A stretch of DNA of 64,000 nt, taken from Thaumasiovibrio subtropicus (GTDB lineage: Bacteria; Pseudomonadota; Gammaproteobacteria; Enterobacterales; Vibrionaceae). The stretch covers positions 62,001-126,000 of the forward strand of contig NZ_AP023054.1 of the NCBI RefSeq assembly GCF_019703835.1. Direction: 5' to 3'. Under the pieces are notes generated by a model, which was not told the origin of the DNA, did not search any database, and saw only the letters and a list, made by a program, of their open reading frames with translations. Below, in pieces: positions 40,008 to 49,123 of this stretch. The translations under genes were made by a program, and so were the position numbers. The first letter of the stretch is position 1; the number at the start of each line of letters is the position of its first letter.

Positions 40008-40883
40008 ATGAAACGTGAAATCAAGGCAGTAGCGACCCAATCCCCACCGCGGTGTGGTGAACAGAATCAAGGTCGTCCCGTCGAAGGCCGGGACGCTCGG
40101 AGTTCGCGTTATAAAATTCCTGCCAAATTGATCGCACCGCTTTGGCTACGTAGCCGAGAAAGCCTGGTAGATAATGCCGTTATTTACGATCCTATGGCGG
40201 CCTCTGCTTGCCGTCGTTGTGAGCTTGCCAGTGAATGTTTAGATGGCAACGTTAATGGACGCCAACTGCTCCATGCTACCTTGACCAAGTTGACCGATCA
40301 GCGCGTCGCTCAATTTCTGACCGAGCACCCCAAAGGTTGGGTCATTAATATTGGCGCAGGTCTGGATACCCGCTTTTATCGCCTTGATAACGGTCTGTGT
40401 CGCTGGTTAGAGCTAGAGAACAGTGAAACTCTGGTATGGCGTCAGCGCCTTTTCCATCGTAATGAGCGCTACTATACACAACCTATCGATATTAGCTCCC
40501 CAGATTGGCCATCTACCATTTCTGTGCCAAATGATGCCCCAGTTCTCGTCTTGATTGATCAAGCGCTATTGCAGATGGATAAACTTCAAATTGCGGCTCT
40601 GATGGCCCAACTTGGTCGTCATTTTGATCATGGTGAAGCGGCGTTGGTGGTAGCTGGTGATTGGTGCCATACCCGATTAGGAAAAACACTGGGCTGCGAA
40701 AGTTACCAACATGGCTTTAATAAGCCCGGTCAACAGTTATTGCAGATGCTGCCTTGGGCGTCTTTGGTTGATGTGGCATCGCCATTGTCAGTGGATTGCA
40801 GCCGTTGGCAGCCTTGGCGTCGTTGGCTTGCAATGCGCTGTAAACACCGAATTACCCCCGTGATGGTGCATCTGCGCTGGTAA
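40008..40883 (+). CDS. Leucine carboxyl methyltransferase family (TcmP-like) O-methyltransferase
   Basis: A 291-residue cytosolic methyltransferase. The SAM-binding motif VINIGAGLDTRFYRL (about residues 111-125) and the acidic LELENSE strand after it are the signatures of the LCM/TcmP family, whose members methylate carboxylates or hydroxyls of small molecules. The ATG at 40008, six bases after GGAGG, is preferred to the ATG two codons earlier. The substrate is unknown. A Fur box in the promoter predicts expression under iron limitation, which might tie it to a siderophore or another metabolite; that link is inference. It stands alone between lexA and the cox cluster. Confidence 0.75.
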   Translation: MKREIKAVATQSPPRCGEQNQGRPVEGRDARSSRYKIPAKLIAPLWLRSRESLVDNAVIYDPMAASACRRCELASECLDGNVNGRQLLHATLTKLTDQRVAQFLTEHPKGWVINIGAGLDTRFYRLDNGLCRWLELENSETLVWRQRLFHRNERYYTQPIDISSPDWPSTISVPNDAPVLVLIDQALLQMDKLQIAALMAQLGRHFDHGEAALVVAGDWCHTRLGKTLGCESYQHGFNKPGQQLLQMLPWASLVDVASPLSVDCSRWQPWRRWLAMRCKHRITPVMVHLRW

Positions 40884-41346
40884 GTGTTGCTCATCACCGT
40901 CTCTTGAGGTATCCAAGGCTAATCACTGCATTTTTCAGAGTGATATGGCTTGAATGGGTCAGTTTCTCGTTACTTTTGCCTTTTTTGCACTCAGTTGGCG
41001 ATTATGCCAAGTGACCCTTCGTCATCTCTCCCACATCGATAGAAGTTAAGTCTCTTTTTCTCCTGCCTAGATGGCTATCAAAGGATGTGCAAATAGATTT
41101 CCATTTCTCATTATTCTCTTTTGGTATCTGCAATTAAGATCACTGTTTGTGTTTGATTTGGTGATTTTTTGCCCGCTTCAAGTTGTCCTTTTTCAATTTC
41201 CTGACCTAAGTTGAATGTAAATAAAGTGTTAAATTTACTAAGTGTGTTTCTTGTTAGTTAAGGCAAGTATGCACTGAATTGCCTGTTTGTGCGGGCTTTT
41301 CATGTTCTAACTCACGCATTTTGGTGGGAAGGATAGGGAGGTTGGG
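40884..41346 (+). other. Upstream region of the cox operon
   Basis: A 463-base AT-rich non-coding stretch. It must contain the end of the methyltransferase transcript and the cox promoter, but neither a clear terminator nor a convincing -10/-35 pair was found. TGTTAAATTT (41227-41236) and TGTTAGTTAA (41252-41261) resemble ArcA half-sites (WGTTAATTAW) with two and one mismatches, 25 bases apart. ArcA repression would suit an aerobic oxidase. This is tentative. Confidence 0.35.
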
Positions 41347-42519
41347 GTGAGAGTGTGTCGTCTGTTTATTGGGGAATGGCGTTGGAAATTGTCCGCGTTA
41401 TTCGCGACTGTATTGGTTAGCTTTCCAGCGCTCAGTGAGGAAATGCGCCTAAACATGACGCCGGGTGTCACACAGGTGAGCCAGCAAGTATACGAATTGC
41501 ACATGACGATTTTCTATATTTGTGTCGTGATTGGCGTGGTGGTGTTCGGCGCGATGTTTTGGGCGATATTTCATCATCGGAAATCGCGGGGTGCGGTCGC
41601 AGCGAGCTTCCATGAGAGCACAAAAGTGGAGATATTGTGGACCGTGATTCCCTTTGTCATCTTGATTGGGATGGCGATTCCCGCCACGAAAACCCTTCTC
41701 GCCATGGAAGATACCACTGACCCTGACATGACGATTCAAGTAACAGGCTCGCAATGGAAGTGGCATTACCGCTATTTCGACGATGAAGTCGAGTTCTTCT
41801 CTCTCCTCGCGACACAAACTGCCGAAATCGAAAACGACAAAGACAAGCGAAAGAACTATTTGCTGGAAGTCGATAGACCCTTAGTTGTCCCTACTGGGCA
41901 GAAAATTCGTTTCCTCATCACATCGACTGATGTCATCCACTCATGGTGGGTGCCAGATTTTGCCGTGAAGAAAGACGCGAACCCCGGCTTTATTAATGAA
42001 GCATGGACACGGGTTGATGAGCCGGGGATCTATCGGGGTCAGTGTGCCGAGCTTTGTGGTAAGGACCACGGTTTCATGCCGATTGTGGTGATAGCCAAAG
42101 CGCCCGATGACTATCAAGCATGGCTACAACAGACCAAAGCAGAGCAACAACAAGCGCGCGAGGAAGAACAACGTCTACTCTCGATGAACATGGAGATGGA
42201 TGAGCTGATGGCGCTGGGTGAAAAAACTTATGTCGCACGCTGCGCGGTGTGCCACCAAGCCAATGGACAAGGGATAACGGGCGCATTCCCAGGGCTTGCT
42301 GGCCAAGGGGTCTCAGTGGATCCCAATGGCAAGCTTGAGCACCTGAGTGTTGTGATACATGGCAAGCCGGGCACAGCGATGCAGGCATTTGGTCCGCAAT
42401 TGAGTTTGAAAGAGTTAGCCGCCGTTATCACCTATGAGCGCAATGCTTGGGGGAACAACACGGGCGATACGGTGCAGGCTGCAGAAGTGCAGGCAGTGTT
42501 AAATGGCGATTCTTTATAG
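41347..42519 (+). CDS. coxB: caa3-type cytochrome c oxidase subunit II with fused cytochrome c domain
   Basis: A 390-residue inner-membrane subunit that accepts electrons at CuA. A signal peptide (about 14-30) and two transmembrane helices (about 50-75 and 95-115) come first. The periplasmic cupredoxin domain has CuA ligands HSWWVPDF and CAELCGKDHGFM. A C-terminal class I cytochrome c domain has CAVCH at about residue 299 and a distal Met (GTAMQAFGPQ). The fused heme c makes this a caa3 type. The GTG at 41347 with GGGAGG upstream is the likely start. It is the first gene of the cox cluster, 11 bases before ctaD. Confidence 0.93.
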   Translation: MRVCRLFIGEWRWKLSALFATVLVSFPALSEEMRLNMTPGVTQVSQQVYELHMTIFYICVVIGVVVFGAMFWAIFHHRKSRGAVAASFHESTKVEILWTVIPFVILIGMAIPATKTLLAMEDTTDPDMTIQVTGSQWKWHYRYFDDEVEFFSLLATQTAEIENDKDKRKNYLLEVDRPLVVPTGQKIRFLITSTDVIHSWWVPDFAVKKDANPGFINEAWTRVDEPGIYRGQCAELCGKDHGFMPIVVIAKAPDDYQAWLQQTKAEQQQAREEEQRLLSMNMEMDELMALGEKTYVARCAVCHQANGQGITGAFPGLAGQGVSVDPNGKLEHLSVVIHGKPGTAMQAFGPQLSLKELAAVITYERNAWGNNTGDTVQAAEVQAVLNGDSL

Positions 42520-42530
42520 GGAGCAACGTG

Positions 42531-44162
42531 ATGAGCGATACATTGCCTGAAAATGAAGCAATAGGAAAAGACGGCCAGCAAAGTACCATCGTGGATGATC
42601 ATCACGATGACCACCATCATCATGGACCCACTGGCATCATGCGCTGGGTGCTAACGACAAACCACAAAGAGATCGGTTCGCTCTACTTGATGTTCAGCTT
42701 TGCGATGTTTCTGGTCGGTGGTGCGATGGCGATGGTCATTCGCGCAGAACTGTTTCAGCCTGGTCTACAACTTGTCGAACCCAACTTTTTTAACCAGATG
42801 ACCACGGTACACGGTTTGATCATGGTGTTTGGCGCGGTGATGCCGGCTTTTACAGGGCTCGCTAACTGGATGATTCCGATGATGATCGGTGCGCCAGACA
42901 TGGCATTGCCACGGATGAACAACTGGAGTTTCTGGATTCTGCCGTTTGCCTTTTTGATGCTGTTGATGTCGCTCTTCATGGAAGGGGGAGGGCCAAACTT
43001 TGGTTGGACCTTCTATGCGCCCCTCTCGACGACGTATAGCCCGGAGAGCACAGGTCTGTTTGTTTTTGCTATTCACATCATGGGAATCAGTTCCATCATG
43101 GGCGCGATCAATGTGATTGTGACCATCATGAACTTGCGGGCACCAGGCATGACTTACATGAAGATGCCGCTTTTTGTTTGGACGTGGCTCATCACGGCGT
43201 TTTTATTGATTGCCGTCATGCCAGTGCTAGCAGGTGCGGTCACCATGGTGCTGACAGATAAGTATTTTGGGACTAGCTTCTTCGATGCGGCAGGTGGGGG
43301 AGACCCAGTCCTTTTCCAGCATATTTTCTGGTTCTTTGGACACCCTGAAGTCTACATCATGATACTGCCGAGCTTCGGTATCATTTCAGCCATTGTCCCT
43401 GCCTTTTCTCGCAAAAAGCTATTTGGTTACGCCTCCATGGTTTACGCAACAGCGTCGATTGCGGGCTTGAGCTTTTTGGTGTGGGCACACCATATGTTTA
43501 CCACAGGTATGCCCGTCGCAGCTGAGTTGTTCTTTATGTATTGCACCATGCTGATTTCGGTGCCCACTGGGGTGAAAGTGTTTAACTGGGTAGCGACCAT
43601 GTGGCGCGGCTCGCTAACCTTTGAGATGCCGATGATGTTTGCGATTGCCTTCATCGTGCTCTTCACCATTGGTGGCTTCTCCGGACTGATGCTGGCAATT
43701 ACCCCTGCAGATTTTCAATATCATGATACCTATTTTGTCGTCGCGCATTTCCACTATGTGCTCGTTTCTGGCGCCATCTTTTCGATTATGGCGGCGGCGT
43801 ACTATTGGTTGCCGAAATGGACTGGGTATATGTATGACGAGCGATTGGCCAAGTGGCATTTCTGGTGCTCGATCATTTCGGTCAATGTACTGTTTTTCCC
43901 GATGCACTTCTTAGGTCTTGCTGGCATGCCACGCCGTATTCCAGATTACGCATTGCAGTTTGCAGATATCAATGCTGTTGTCAGTATTGGCGGCTTTGCC
44001 TTTGGCCTCTCGCAACTGATCTTCCTCTGGCTCGTGATTAAGTGCGCGCGAGGGGGTGAGAAGGCGGCGGCGAAACCTTGGGACGGCGCTGAAGGATTGG
44101 AGTGGACGGTACCATCGCCTGCGCCGCTACACACATTTGAAAAGCCACCCAAGATTGATTAG
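42531..44162 (+). CDS. ctaD: Cytochrome c oxidase subunit I
   Basis: The 543-residue catalytic subunit with 12 transmembrane helices, carrying heme a and the heme a3-CuB centre. The CuB/Tyr motif WFFGHPEVYIMILPSFG with the D-channel Glu, the second CuB pair WAHHMFTTG, and the heme ligands in YFVVAHFHYVLVSG are intact. A His/Asp-rich cytosolic extension (DDHHDDHHHH at residues 22-31) precedes the first helix. The ATG at 42531 has AGGGAG upstream; the longer frame reaching into coxB is rejected. It is co-transcribed with coxB. Confidence 0.96.
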   Translation: MSDTLPENEAIGKDGQQSTIVDDHHDDHHHHGPTGIMRWVLTTNHKEIGSLYLMFSFAMFLVGGAMAMVIRAELFQPGLQLVEPNFFNQMTTVHGLIMVFGAVMPAFTGLANWMIPMMIGAPDMALPRMNNWSFWILPFAFLMLLMSLFMEGGGPNFGWTFYAPLSTTYSPESTGLFVFAIHIMGISSIMGAINVIVTIMNLRAPGMTYMKMPLFVWTWLITAFLLIAVMPVLAGAVTMVLTDKYFGTSFFDAAGGGDPVLFQHIFWFFGHPEVYIMILPSFGIISAIVPAFSRKKLFGYASMVYATASIAGLSFLVWAHHMFTTGMPVAAELFFMYCTMLISVPTGVKVFNWVATMWRGSLTFEMPMMFAIAFIVLFTIGGFSGLMLAITPADFQYHDTYFVVAHFHYVLVSGAIFSIMAAAYYWLPKWTGYMYDERLAKWHFWCSIISVNVLFFPMHFLGLAGMPRRIPDYALQFADINAVVSIGGFAFGLSQLIFLWLVIKCARGGEKAAAKPWDGAEGLEWTVPSPAPLHTFEKPPKID

Positions 44163-44173
44163 TAGGCACGGAT

Positions 44174-44695
44174 ATGGCGAACGACACGCGACGCTCCACA
44201 TGGAAACTGGTCTTTGCAGCACTAGGGATGTTTGGCTTTGCCTATGCCTTAGTACCGCTTTATGACGTGTTTTGTGAAGTGACTGGCATCAATGGAAAAA
44301 CAGAAGATGCGCCAAGTGTGGTCAGCCAAGAGATTGATACGAGTCGTGAGGTAACCGTGGAGTTTGTTGCCTATACCAACCCCAGCTTGCCTTGGCAGTT
44401 TGGTCCTGAAGTGAAACGCTTGACGGTGCATCCCGGCGAAACGCACACGATCGCTTATGCGGCCAAGAACATCGGTAGTCAGGATGCAGTAGGACAAGCG
44501 GTGCCTTCTGTGTCTCCGGGTCTGGCGGCAAAACACTTCAATAAAATTGAATGCTTCTGTTTTAATCGGCAGCCCTTGCAAGCAGGGGAGTCTGCCTCAT
44601 TGCCACTGATTTTTTATATTGATCCTGAACTACCTGAAGAGATATCGACGTTGACGCTGGCTTATACCTTATTTGAGTCGCCGTCATCTGAGTAA
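44174..44695 (+). CDS. ctaG: Cytochrome c oxidase assembly protein CtaG/Cox11
   Basis: A 173-residue copper chaperone that delivers CuB to subunit I. One transmembrane helix (about residues 11-29) is followed by a periplasmic Ig-like domain. The copper motif CFCF (KIECFCFNRQPL) is intact, as is the membrane-proximal Cys in LVPLYDVFCEVTGINGKT. It lies 11 bases after ctaD, the usual Cox11 position. Confidence 0.94.
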   Translation: MANDTRRSTWKLVFAALGMFGFAYALVPLYDVFCEVTGINGKTEDAPSVVSQEIDTSREVTVEFVAYTNPSLPWQFGPEVKRLTVHPGETHTIAYAAKNIGSQDAVGQAVPSVSPGLAAKHFNKIECFCFNRQPLQAGESASLPLIFYIDPELPEEISTLTLAYTLFESPSSE

Positions 44696-44710
44696 TGAAC
44701 GAGGTTAATT

Positions 44711-45580
44711 ATGTCGAACCAGCATGAACACTATTATGTTCCCGCGCAAAGCATCTGGCCTATTGTTGGCGCGGTTGCACTATTTCTGATTGCATTGGGG
44801 GCTGGCTCCACCGTTGGCGGCATGTTTGGCGGTAATGGCCCGTGGGTGTTGGTCACTGGCGTCGGCATTCTGCTCATCATGCTCTTTGGTTGGTTTCGTG
44901 ATGTGATTCATGAGTCGATGTCGGGGCTCTACAGTGCCCAAATGGATCGTTCATTTCGTCAGGGAATGAGCTGGTTTATTTTTTCTGAGGTGATGTTTTT
45001 CGCCGCCTTTTTTGGCGCGCTATTTTATGCGCGGATGATTGCGGTGCCATGGTTAGGCGGAGCCGGTAACAATGCGATGACGCATGCAGTACTTTGGCCG
45101 GATTTCATTGCGATGTGGCCGTTAACCACAACCCCTGATGGGACGGAGACGCAAGGAATGGGGCCGATGGGTTTGCCGCTGATTAATACCCTGATTCTAT
45201 TGACGTCATCGGTGACCGTCCACATTGCGCATGTGGCGATCGAGAAAGGCAATCGCCAACGGCTAACCTTATTCCTGTTGCTTACTGTGTTGCTTGGCGC
45301 GTTGTTCGTTTACTTTCAAGCCGAAGAGTACATTCACGCTTATCAAGAGATGAACCTGAAACTGGACTCGGGCATTTATGGCAACACCTTCTATCTACTC
45401 ACAGGTTTTCATGGTCTTCATGTCACCATGGGCACCTTGATTCTCTTCATTGTTTGGCTACGTGTCGTGAAAGGCCATTTTACCACCGAGAATCACTTCG
45501 CGTTTCAAGCAGGCGCTTGGTATTGGCACTTTGTTGATGTGGTTTGGTTGGGCCTTTTTGTCTTTGTTTACATCTTATAA
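44711..45580 (+). CDS. ctaE: Cytochrome c oxidase subunit III
   Basis: A 289-residue polytopic subunit with seven transmembrane helices, which stabilises the D channel of subunit I. The family features HEHYYVPAQSIWP, FIFSEVMFFAAFFGALFYAR, YFQAEEYIHAYQEM, YLLTGFHGLHVTMGT and the terminal GAWYWHFVDVVWLGLFVFVYIL are clear. GAGG lies upstream of the ATG. It ends the first gene run; the next gene is on the opposite strand, four bases further. Confidence 0.96.
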   Translation: MSNQHEHYYVPAQSIWPIVGAVALFLIALGAGSTVGGMFGGNGPWVLVTGVGILLIMLFGWFRDVIHESMSGLYSAQMDRSFRQGMSWFIFSEVMFFAAFFGALFYARMIAVPWLGGAGNNAMTHAVLWPDFIAMWPLTTTPDGTETQGMGPMGLPLINTLILLTSSVTVHIAHVAIEKGNRQRLTLFLLLTVLLGALFVYFQAEEYIHAYQEMNLKLDSGIYGNTFYLLTGFHGLHVTMGTLILFIVWLRVVKGHFTTENHFAFQAGAWYWHFVDVVWLGLFVFVYIL

Positions 45581-45584
45581 AGCG

Positions 45585-45791
45585 TTAATACGGCCGCGGA
45601 TTTGGCGTGATCATGCCTGTCGCCATCGCAACCAATAACAGGGCAAATATAAGCACTGAAAAAATCAGGCGTTTGCCAAGAAAGTGAGAGAGGGGTTGGG
45701 CTTGTTTTCCTTTCAGTAACGCGGGTAGGGCGCGAAACAGATTCAGGATAACAAACACGAGCAAGATGATGAGTAAGGCTTTAATCCACAC
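45585..45791 (-). CDS. DUF2909 twin-transmembrane protein
   Basis: A 68-residue protein with two transmembrane helices (about 4-22 and 42-60) joined by a basic loop, ending MATGMITPNPRPY; this is the DUF2909 pattern. These small proteins regularly sit in cox clusters and may act in oxidase assembly, though their role is unproven. The GTG at 45791 (WIKALLIIL follows; GGAG five bases upstream) gives the usual length, while the open frame to 45857 does not. It is convergent with ctaE and its 5' end overlaps the 5' end of the SURF1 gene on the other strand. Confidence 0.78.
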   Translation of the reverse strand: MWIKALLIILLVFVILNLFRALPALLKGKQAQPLSHFLGKRLIFSVLIFALLLVAMATGMITPNPRPY

Positions 45792-46494
45792 AGGCACTCC
45801 ATTGAGGAAATTGACGTTTGCTCTTTTCACTCTGGTTGCGGTTGCACTGCTCGTCAAGCTAGGGATGTGGCAATTATCACGCGCTGAAGAAAAAGCGCGG
45901 CTGTCGTCTCAGCTCAATGCGCGTTCAGAGCAAGTTTATCGTGATGTCTCTCTGTTGCCGGAAGATGCGGCCTTTTATCGGCTCGAGGTTGAAGGGGCAT
46001 TGAGGGGCGTGACGCCCATTTGGTTAGATAATCAGATTTTCCAAGGGCGAGTTGGCTATCAGTTACTTTTTCCTTTTCAAACTGCGGATGGTTGGTTGTT
46101 GATTAATTTAGGCTGGGTTGCCGCACCCACATCACGGGATAGGCTGCCGACTTTGCCTGACAACGTGAGCCGCGCGGTCGAAAAAAGCCTCAAGGTAAGC
46201 GGTTTACTTTCGCCTCCTAGCGCGAATGTTGTGTTGGCGGAGAAAACAGACGAGCGGTTTGTCGATGGGATAAGAGTACAGCGCGTCGATATTGCTGATT
46301 TAGCGGCGCGTTTAGACATATCACTGTTGCCTTATTTGTTGCATATCGATGGTGCGCATCCTATTGCGCAACAACCTATCTGGCAGCCGACGGTGATGTC
46401 AGCTCAAAAGCATATTGGTTATGCAGTGCAGTGGTTTTTGATGTCACTCGCTGTGGCTGTGTCGGGCTTCATCTGGTTAAGGAGATCTCGATGA
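45766..46494 (+). CDS. SURF1 family cytochrome oxidase assembly protein
   Basis: A 242-residue protein of the SURF1/Shy1 family, which assists heme a insertion into subunit I. An N-terminal transmembrane helix (about 15-33), a periplasmic domain with the signature LGMWQLSRAEEK and LLINLGWVA, and a C-terminal helix (about 215-237) are visible. The start is uncertain: ATG 45766 has no good ribosome-binding site and a TTG at 45802 is possible. Either way the start lies very close to or across the divergent DUF2909 start. Its stop overlaps the next ATG (ATGA). Confidence 0.87.
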   Translation: MMSKALIHTGTPLRKLTFALFTLVAVALLVKLGMWQLSRAEEKARLSSQLNARSEQVYRDVSLLPEDAAFYRLEVEGALRGVTPIWLDNQIFQGRVGYQLLFPFQTADGWLLINLGWVAAPTSRDRLPTLPDNVSRAVEKSLKVSGLLSPPSANVVLAEKTDERFVDGIRVQRVDIADLAARLDISLLPYLLHIDGAHPIAQQPIWQPTVMSAQKHIGYAVQWFLMSLAVAVSGFIWLRRSR

Positions 46495-47036
46495 GACGAT
46501 CGTTGAACTTGTGGCTGTTGTTATTGGCCTTTGTTGCCCCTATTGCAATCGCATGGGCGATGTTGCGTTTCCAATGGTATGAAGGCGGCGTGACTAATCG
46601 CGGTAACTTGCTGCCATCGCCTGTCGCAATGAGCTGGCTGCAGCCAGAACAACCGCAATGGCAACTTGTGTATCAACAACCACAAGCTTGCGACCCTTTG
46701 TGCCAAGGCGCGCTGTTTAATTTGCGCCAAGTTCCCCAAGTGATTGGTGAAAGTGAGCAGCGATTACAAAGTACCTTGCTACTGGGTGAGACAGAGGCTG
46801 CGACAAGCGCGGCATCGACTGAGTTAAGCGCGGCGCAAGTCAAAGCGATGACCGAAACCCAGCAGGTTGAATGGGCGGCCCTACCCTTTGGGGCTGAGGC
46901 GATTTATATCGTTGATCCTCTTGGCAATATCATGATGGCTTATCCCTTAGTGGAAGGCAAAGAAGCCATCTTGAGCCAAGGTAAAGATATCGTGCGTGAT
47001 TTAAAGCGGTTACTGAAAGTCTCGAAAATCGGCTAG
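46491..47036 (+). CDS. Membrane-anchored CxxxC protein of the cox cluster, possible Sco-like thioredoxin fold
   Basis: A 181-residue protein with one N-terminal helix (about residues 7-25) and a periplasmic domain. CDPLC (about residue 66) has the CxxxC spacing of Sco copper chaperones, and IYIVDPLGNIMMAYPL resembles the Sco/thioredoxin strand that precedes the His ligand. No clear Sco His is seen, so copper binding is uncertain. It overlaps the SURF1 stop by four bases and precedes ctaA by eight. Such genes are typical of gammaproteobacterial cox clusters. A role in CuA assembly or redox is inference. Confidence 0.7.
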   Translation: MRRSLNLWLLLLAFVAPIAIAWAMLRFQWYEGGVTNRGNLLPSPVAMSWLQPEQPQWQLVYQQPQACDPLCQGALFNLRQVPQVIGESEQRLQSTLLLGETEAATSAASTELSAAQVKAMTETQQVEWAALPFGAEAIYIVDPLGNIMMAYPLVEGKEAILSQGKDIVRDLKRLLKVSKIG

Positions 47037-47044
47037 GAGGCAAT

Positions 47045-48046
47045 ATGGCTCTCTATCGTCATTGGTTGCTTATTGGTGTGTTGTTCGGCGTTATTGTGGT
47101 TGGACTCGGCGCATTTACGCGGTTAACTGAAGCGGGTTTAGGCTGTCCAGATTGGCCGGGTTGCTATGGCTTTCTCACTGTCCCAAGCAGTGCTGCTCAG
47201 CTAGAGCAGGCGGCGGCGCGCTATCCTGAGGTGCCCGTTGAAGCGAGTAAAGCTTGGTACGAGATGATTCACCGCTACTTTGCAGGCATGTTGGGGCTGT
47301 TGGTGTTGGGGTTGGCTGTGGTGGCATGGCGTACTGGAAAACCTCTGTTATTGCCCTTGAGCACATTAGGTCTTGTGGTTTTTCAAGCCATGCTGGGGAT
47401 GTGGACGGTGACCATGAACCTCAACCCTTTCATTGTGATGGCGCATCTTCTTGGTGGCTTTGCCACAGTCTCTCTGCTGTGGTGGCAGTGGTTGAGGTGC
47501 CATGAGAAACAACAAAAGCCACCGCCTTCGCGTGTGAGAAATGTCGGATTTGCGGCACTGTTTGTTGTCATTGCGCAGATTGCGCTGGGTGCTTGGACAT
47601 CCACCAACTATGCGGCCTTGGTGTGCACTCAGCTCCCGCTTTGCGAGGCGGATTGGCAAACCATGTATGATCCTAGCGCGTTTGCTCTTGTACAACCGCC
47701 GCATGATACCTATCAATATGGAGTGCTCGATTATGGTCAACGGGTCACGATTCATGTCACGCATCGTATTGGTGCTGGGGTGACCTTGCTGGTGATGCTG
47801 GGGTATCTGTTTTTGTTGAGTCGACAACAGACTTCCCCTTCGGTCTGGGTGATCCCGTCTGTGGTGTTAGCTGTTCAGATAGGCTTGGGCATCAATAATG
47901 TCGTCTCTATTCTCCCACTCGCCAATGCCGTTGCTCACAATGTGGTCGGGCTTGGACTGTTGTTGAGCGTGCTTTACACCTTTCATCCTCTTCGGCTCTC
48001 TCAGTCGGTAACAGCATTAAAAGGAGGTGCTTATGGCAAAGTCTGA
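47045..48046 (+). CDS. ctaA: Heme A synthase (COX15/CtaA)
   Basis: A 333-residue polytopic enzyme that oxidises the C8 methyl of heme O to give heme [45 protein letters not shown] and [14 protein letters not shown] motifs ([11 protein letters not shown]) supply the paired heme ligand histidines. Cys pairs appear in CPDWPGC and CTQLPLC, the redox cysteines of CtaA. AGGAGG precedes the ATG. It overlaps ctaB by 14 bases, so the two heme A enzymes are translated together. Confidence 0.95.
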   Translation: MALYRHWLLIGVLFGVIVVGLGAFTRLTEAGLGCPDWPGCYGFLTVPSSAAQLEQAAARYPEVPVEASKAWYEMIHRYFAGMLGLLVLGLAVVAWRTGKPLLLPLSTLGLVVFQAMLGMWTVTMNLNPFIVMAHLLGGFATVSLLWWQWLRCHEKQQKPPPSRVRNVGFAALFVVIAQIALGAWTSTNYAALVCTQLPLCEADWQTMYDPSAFALVQPPHDTYQYGVLDYGQRVTIHVTHRIGAGVTLLVMLGYLFLLSRQQTSPSVWVIPSVVLAVQIGLGINNVVSILPLANAVAHNVVGLGLLLSVLYTFHPLRLSQSVTALKGGAYGKV

Positions 48047-48920
48047 TTCCCTACTTCTTCCCACTTCAATGGGGTGGCGTGATTATCTGACGATGACGAA
48101 ACCTAAAGTCGTTGCCATGCTATTACTGACCGCTTTGGTTGGGATGTGTCTCGCGATGCCAGCATTGCCGCCTTGGCACGTCATGGTGATTGGCCTGTTG
48201 GGTATCGGCTTTCAGTCGGCCGCCGCTGCGGTGTTTAACCATGTCCTCGATCGGCGTATTGATAAGCAGATGGCGCGTACCCACCATCGCCCATTAGCCA
48301 AAGGACGTGTGGCGACTAGCAATGCAGTCACGTTTGGTGTGGGCTTGATGGTATTGGGGTTTGTGCTGCTATACAGTTTAAATGCACTGACCGCTTGGTT
48401 AACGTTTGCCAGTTTGATTGGCTATGCATTGGTGTATACCGTTTGGCTTAAGCATGCTACCCCACAGAATATTGTGATTGGTGGATTGGCCGGTGCAGCG
48501 CCACCTCTATTGGGGTGGACAGCGGTGACCGGGGAGATCCATTCCTATGCGTTGATTCTCGTGATGCTGGTTTTCACTTGGACGCCACCCCATTTTTGGG
48601 CGTTAGCGATTCACCGCCGTGATGACTATGCGCGGGCGGGTGTGCCTATGCTGCCGGTGACACACGGTATTCACTTTACTAAGACCATGGTCTTGCTCTA
48701 CACCTTGATTCTGTTTGCGGTTGGATTATTGCCTTGGCTGACGGGAATGAGTGGTCTGTTTTACCTTGTAGTGGCGAGTGGTGCTAACCTTGCCTTTATC
48801 TATTATGCACTCCGCTTGAAGCTTGCCAGTGATAATGCGTATGCGTGGCCGACGTTCAAGTTCTCTATTTGGCATCTGATGATTTTGTTTATCGCCCTAT
48901 TGGGTGATCACTATCTTTGA
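48033..48920 (+). CDS. ctaB: Protoheme IX farnesyltransferase (heme O synthase)
   Basis: A 295-residue polytopic UbiA-family enzyme that adds a farnesyl group to heme B, giving heme O. The prenyltransferase motif [23 protein letters not shown] and the second [28 protein letters not shown] with [23 protein letters not shown] are intact. The ATG at 48033 with AAGGAGG upstream is preferred to a GTG two codons earlier. It is the last gene of the cox cluster; no Sco gene follows in the usual place. Confidence 0.95.
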   Translation: MAKSDSLLLPTSMGWRDYLTMTKPKVVAMLLLTALVGMCLAMPALPPWHVMVIGLLGIGFQSAAAAVFNHVLDRRIDKQMARTHHRPLAKGRVATSNAVTFGVGLMVLGFVLLYSLNALTAWLTFASLIGYALVYTVWLKHATPQNIVIGGLAGAAPPLLGWTAVTGEIHSYALILVMLVFTWTPPHFWALAIHRRDDYARAGVPMLPVTHGIHFTKTMVLLYTLILFAVGLLPWLTGMSGLFYLVVASGANLAFIYYALRLKLASDNAYAWPTFKFSIWHLMILFIALLGDHYL

Positions 48921-48944
48921 TTTGGTCGCGAAACCCTTAAAACA

Positions 48945-48974
48945 GCGCCTCACTGATTATCTATGTTGAGGCGC
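48945..48974. other. Hairpin downstream of ctaB
   Basis: The arms GCGCCTCA (48945-48952) and TGAGGCGC (48967-48974) pair perfectly around a 14-base loop, 24 bases after the ctaB stop. There is no T run, so it may be a processing or Rho-dependent end rather than an intrinsic terminator. Confidence 0.5.
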
Positions 48975-49123
48975 GAGTATGGGACTGAGGAGCGAGTCCG
49001 CTCTCTCAATGGCGTCTGGGTTTTCTCATTCCAACTCGCGCTTAGCGCGATTTATCTCTGTTCGACAATTCTGCCTGATAATCTCGGTTTGATTCAGTAC
49101 ACTATGCGCCATCTTTACTACGC

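Noticed and set aside
49050..49075. Possible SOS box upstream of dinF
   Set aside because: Only a CTGT half is present; the sequence ten or so bases on is TCTG, not ACAG.
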